A DNA stretch of 14,266 nucleotides from Chloroflexota bacterium (GTDB lineage Bacteria; Chloroflexota; Dehalococcoidia; Dehalococcoidales; WRFJ01): assembly GCA_009778865.1 (NCBI GenBank), contig WRFJ01000010.1, positions 1 through 14,266 on the forward strand, written 5' to 3'. The notes under the pieces were generated by a model. It saw nothing but the letters and a program-made list of their open reading frames with translations. It ran no database searches and was not told where the DNA came from. The first letter of the stretch is position 1, and each line of letters starts with the position of its first letter. The position numbers were made by a program, and so were the translations under genes. Shown one piece after another: positions 13,424-14,266 of the stretch.

Positions 13424-13996
13424 CTAAAGTGGCAAGATGCTGTTATGGGCAAAATAGTAAAGATCGCTTTGATTAGGATCAAAATCAGGATATATTTCTT
13501 TAATTTGCTCTACACTCCAAGAAACTCTGAAAATTGTCTGTTTTTTTTTCCAGCATTCGGTTACTTTAGCAGTCTGCGGTACTACTTCGTGGATACCGCA
13601 CAAACGCTTTTTCTTATCATAAAACATACAGTAATCTACATCAAAAGTACGATAGCTGGGTAAATATTTACCCAGCATATCATCTTGCACACCACGTGCC
13701 CACATAATAAAAAAACCGTATTGCGAATCTTCGCTCACTACACAGTATTGTTTAAAAAGTTCTTGGGGAGTAAGTCTTAGATATCTGGCGATTACAGGGA
13801 ATTCCTCCGGAGTCGGTACGCAAGGCTGACGCAGACAACAAAAACCGCATCTTTGACAAGACTTCTGTCCGCTGTTAGCACCATTTCTTTTGTGCTTACG
13901 CTCTTCTTCAGCCATATATCTGCGTAAAGCTTGACGCTTAATTTCTACAGATATGTCGTTTTGTATTGCGCGTATTGGCTGGTTCATATAATACAT
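13424..13996 (-). CDS. YkgJ-type cysteine-cluster protein (putative Zn/Fe-S binding)
   Basis: This is a 190-aa soluble protein of the YkgJ/CxxCxxCC family, whose members are predicted to bind zinc or an iron-sulfur cluster; the biochemical role of the family is not established to my knowledge. The key motif is SCQRCGFCCLRQPC at 46-59 (Cys47, Cys50, Cys53, Cys54, Cys59). A second group, DYCMFYDKKKRLCGIHEVVP (121-140, Cys123 and Cys133) with Cys148 in TECW, completes the usual set. The first 40 residues are charged and Arg/Lys-rich (RRYMAEEERKHKRN), which is longer than the core family. The ATG at 13996 has a modest GAG site 8 bases upstream; ATG 13987 is an alternative with none. It is transcribed alone from the promoter at 14029-14058. 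Confidence 0.88.
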   Translation of the reverse strand: MYYMNQPIRAIQNDISVEIKRQALRRYMAEEERKHKRNGANSGQKSCQRCGFCCLRQPCVPTPEEFPVIARYLRLTPQELFKQYCVVSEDSQYGFFIMWARGVQDDMLGKYLPSYRTFDVDYCMFYDKKKRLCGIHEVVPQTAKVTECWKKKQTIFRVSWSVEQIKEIYPDFDPNQSDLYYFAHNSILPL

Positions 13997-14028
13997 AACA
14001 AATTCTCATTTAAATATGATTAAAATTG

Positions 14029-14058
14029 ATTGTAGCTTATATAAGCGTATATCGTCAA
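14029..14058 (-). promoter_or_regulatory. Promoter of the YkgJ-type gene
   Basis: On the minus strand, TTGACG (14053-14058) and TACAAT (14029-14034) are 18 bases apart; each matches consensus at 5 of 6 positions. Initiation near 14022 gives a leader of about 26 bases. Confidence 0.65.
14035..14046. promoter_or_regulatory. 12-bp palindrome within the YkgJ-type promoter (candidate operator)
   Basis: GCTTATATAAGC is a perfect palindrome abutting the -10 box and filling two thirds of the promoter spacer. A repressor site is inferred from its position; no regulator is known. Confidence 0.45.
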
Positions 14059-14076
14059 TGTACGGATATCGCATAC

Positions 14077-14121
14077 TAATAATTAAAACTGGGCAGCATT
14101 TCTGCTTAATTTTAATTATTA
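14077..14121. terminator. Long imperfect hairpin, AT-rich base with GC-containing top
   Basis: TAATAATTAAAA (14077-14088) pairs perfectly with TTTTAATTATTA (14110-14121). After one C-A mismatch a 7-bp upper stem follows (14090-14096 with 14102-14108, including two G-U pairs), closing on a 5-base loop. The 45-base structure has U-rich 3' arms in both directions. It may end transcription entering from the right edge before the YkgJ promoter, or be a small repeat. Confidence 0.5.
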
Positions 14122-14266
14122 ATTAGATTAGGCCACCTCCACTTCCTATTCTGATATTAAGATTAGCAAGGTCATAACAAGCGCTCAAGTGTATGCAACC
14201 ATAACCCGCTTGTCCCCTTTGATCATTTGTCCGATAAAACTATACACTCCTCCTATAATTGTTAAA
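14122..14266. other. Unassigned right-hand edge, no gene recognised
   Basis: No convincing gene is present. A minus-strand frame is open from the edge to TGA at 14185-14187 (26 codons, hydrophobic), which might be the 3' tail of a gene outside the window but is short enough to be chance. An AGGAGG lies at 14249-14254 on the minus strand, but no start codon follows at a suitable distance. ACAAGCG (14177-14183) and CGCTTGT (14207-14213) form a 7-bp inverted repeat. Confidence 0.3.

Noticed and set aside
14147..14247. UGA recoding (Trp or Sec) joining the edge frame to a hydrophobic ALVMTLLILISE stretch
   Set aside because: All long genes use the standard code, UGA ends the dUTPase-family gene, and there is no SECIS-like structure that I can identify. 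The hydrophobic stretch is short and ends at TAG.
14132..14266. Plus-strand open frame of 45 codons running off the right edge
   Set aside because: It has no ATG or ribosome site and begins directly after a stop codon; the length is compatible with chance.
1..14266. CRISPR arrays, insertion sequences, prophage or defence genes
   Set aside because: I found no regularly spaced direct repeats, transposase, integrase or defence-type protein on either strand.

Overview
The window is 14.3 kb of moderately AT-rich bacterial chromosome coding mostly for housekeeping functions. It uses the standard bacterial code: all the long genes are intact, and UGA serves as a stop. I see no phage genes, insertion sequences, CRISPR array or toxin-antitoxin pair. 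From memory, several proteins have a wording I associate with Chloroflexota: the end of SecA, the protein coupled to it, ValRS, the metal-hydrolase and the coaX-coaBC-valS order. A low-GC Bacillota cannot be excluded without a search. A Cys-anchored lipoprotein with Gram-positive-like style fits either group.

Layout. (1) 1-1075, plus strand: the 3' end of secA overlaps by one base an uncharacterised 224-aa protein. (2) 1213-2568: an orphan NarL-type response regulator (minus) diverges from an isoprenylcysteine methyltransferase-like membrane protein (plus). (3) 2613-8742, minus strand: a tight operon nnr-coaX-coaBC-valS, covering NAD(P)H-hydrate repair, two steps of coenzyme A synthesis and valyl-tRNA synthetase, with its own promoter set in an inverted repeat. 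(4) 8815-11335, minus strand: corA (Mg2+ channel), a queuosine-precursor transporter and a metallo-beta-lactamase-fold hydrolase, apparently one operon. (5) 11458-11626: a single tRNA gene with CAU anticodon, with a good promoter and a clear terminator. (6) 11755-13365, plus strand: a lipoprotein with an Fn3-like domain, then a dUTPase/dCTP-deaminase-family enzyme. (7) 13424-13996, minus strand: a YkgJ-type cysteine-cluster protein with its own promoter. The last 270 bases hold that promoter, a long hairpin and otherwise nothing I recognise.

I did not find a clear new multi-gene system. The points most worth checking are the Cys-to-Ser change in the CoaC flap of CoaBC, the palindromes placed in or beside several promoters, the protein coupled to SecA, and the unassigned C-terminal domain of the lipoprotein.
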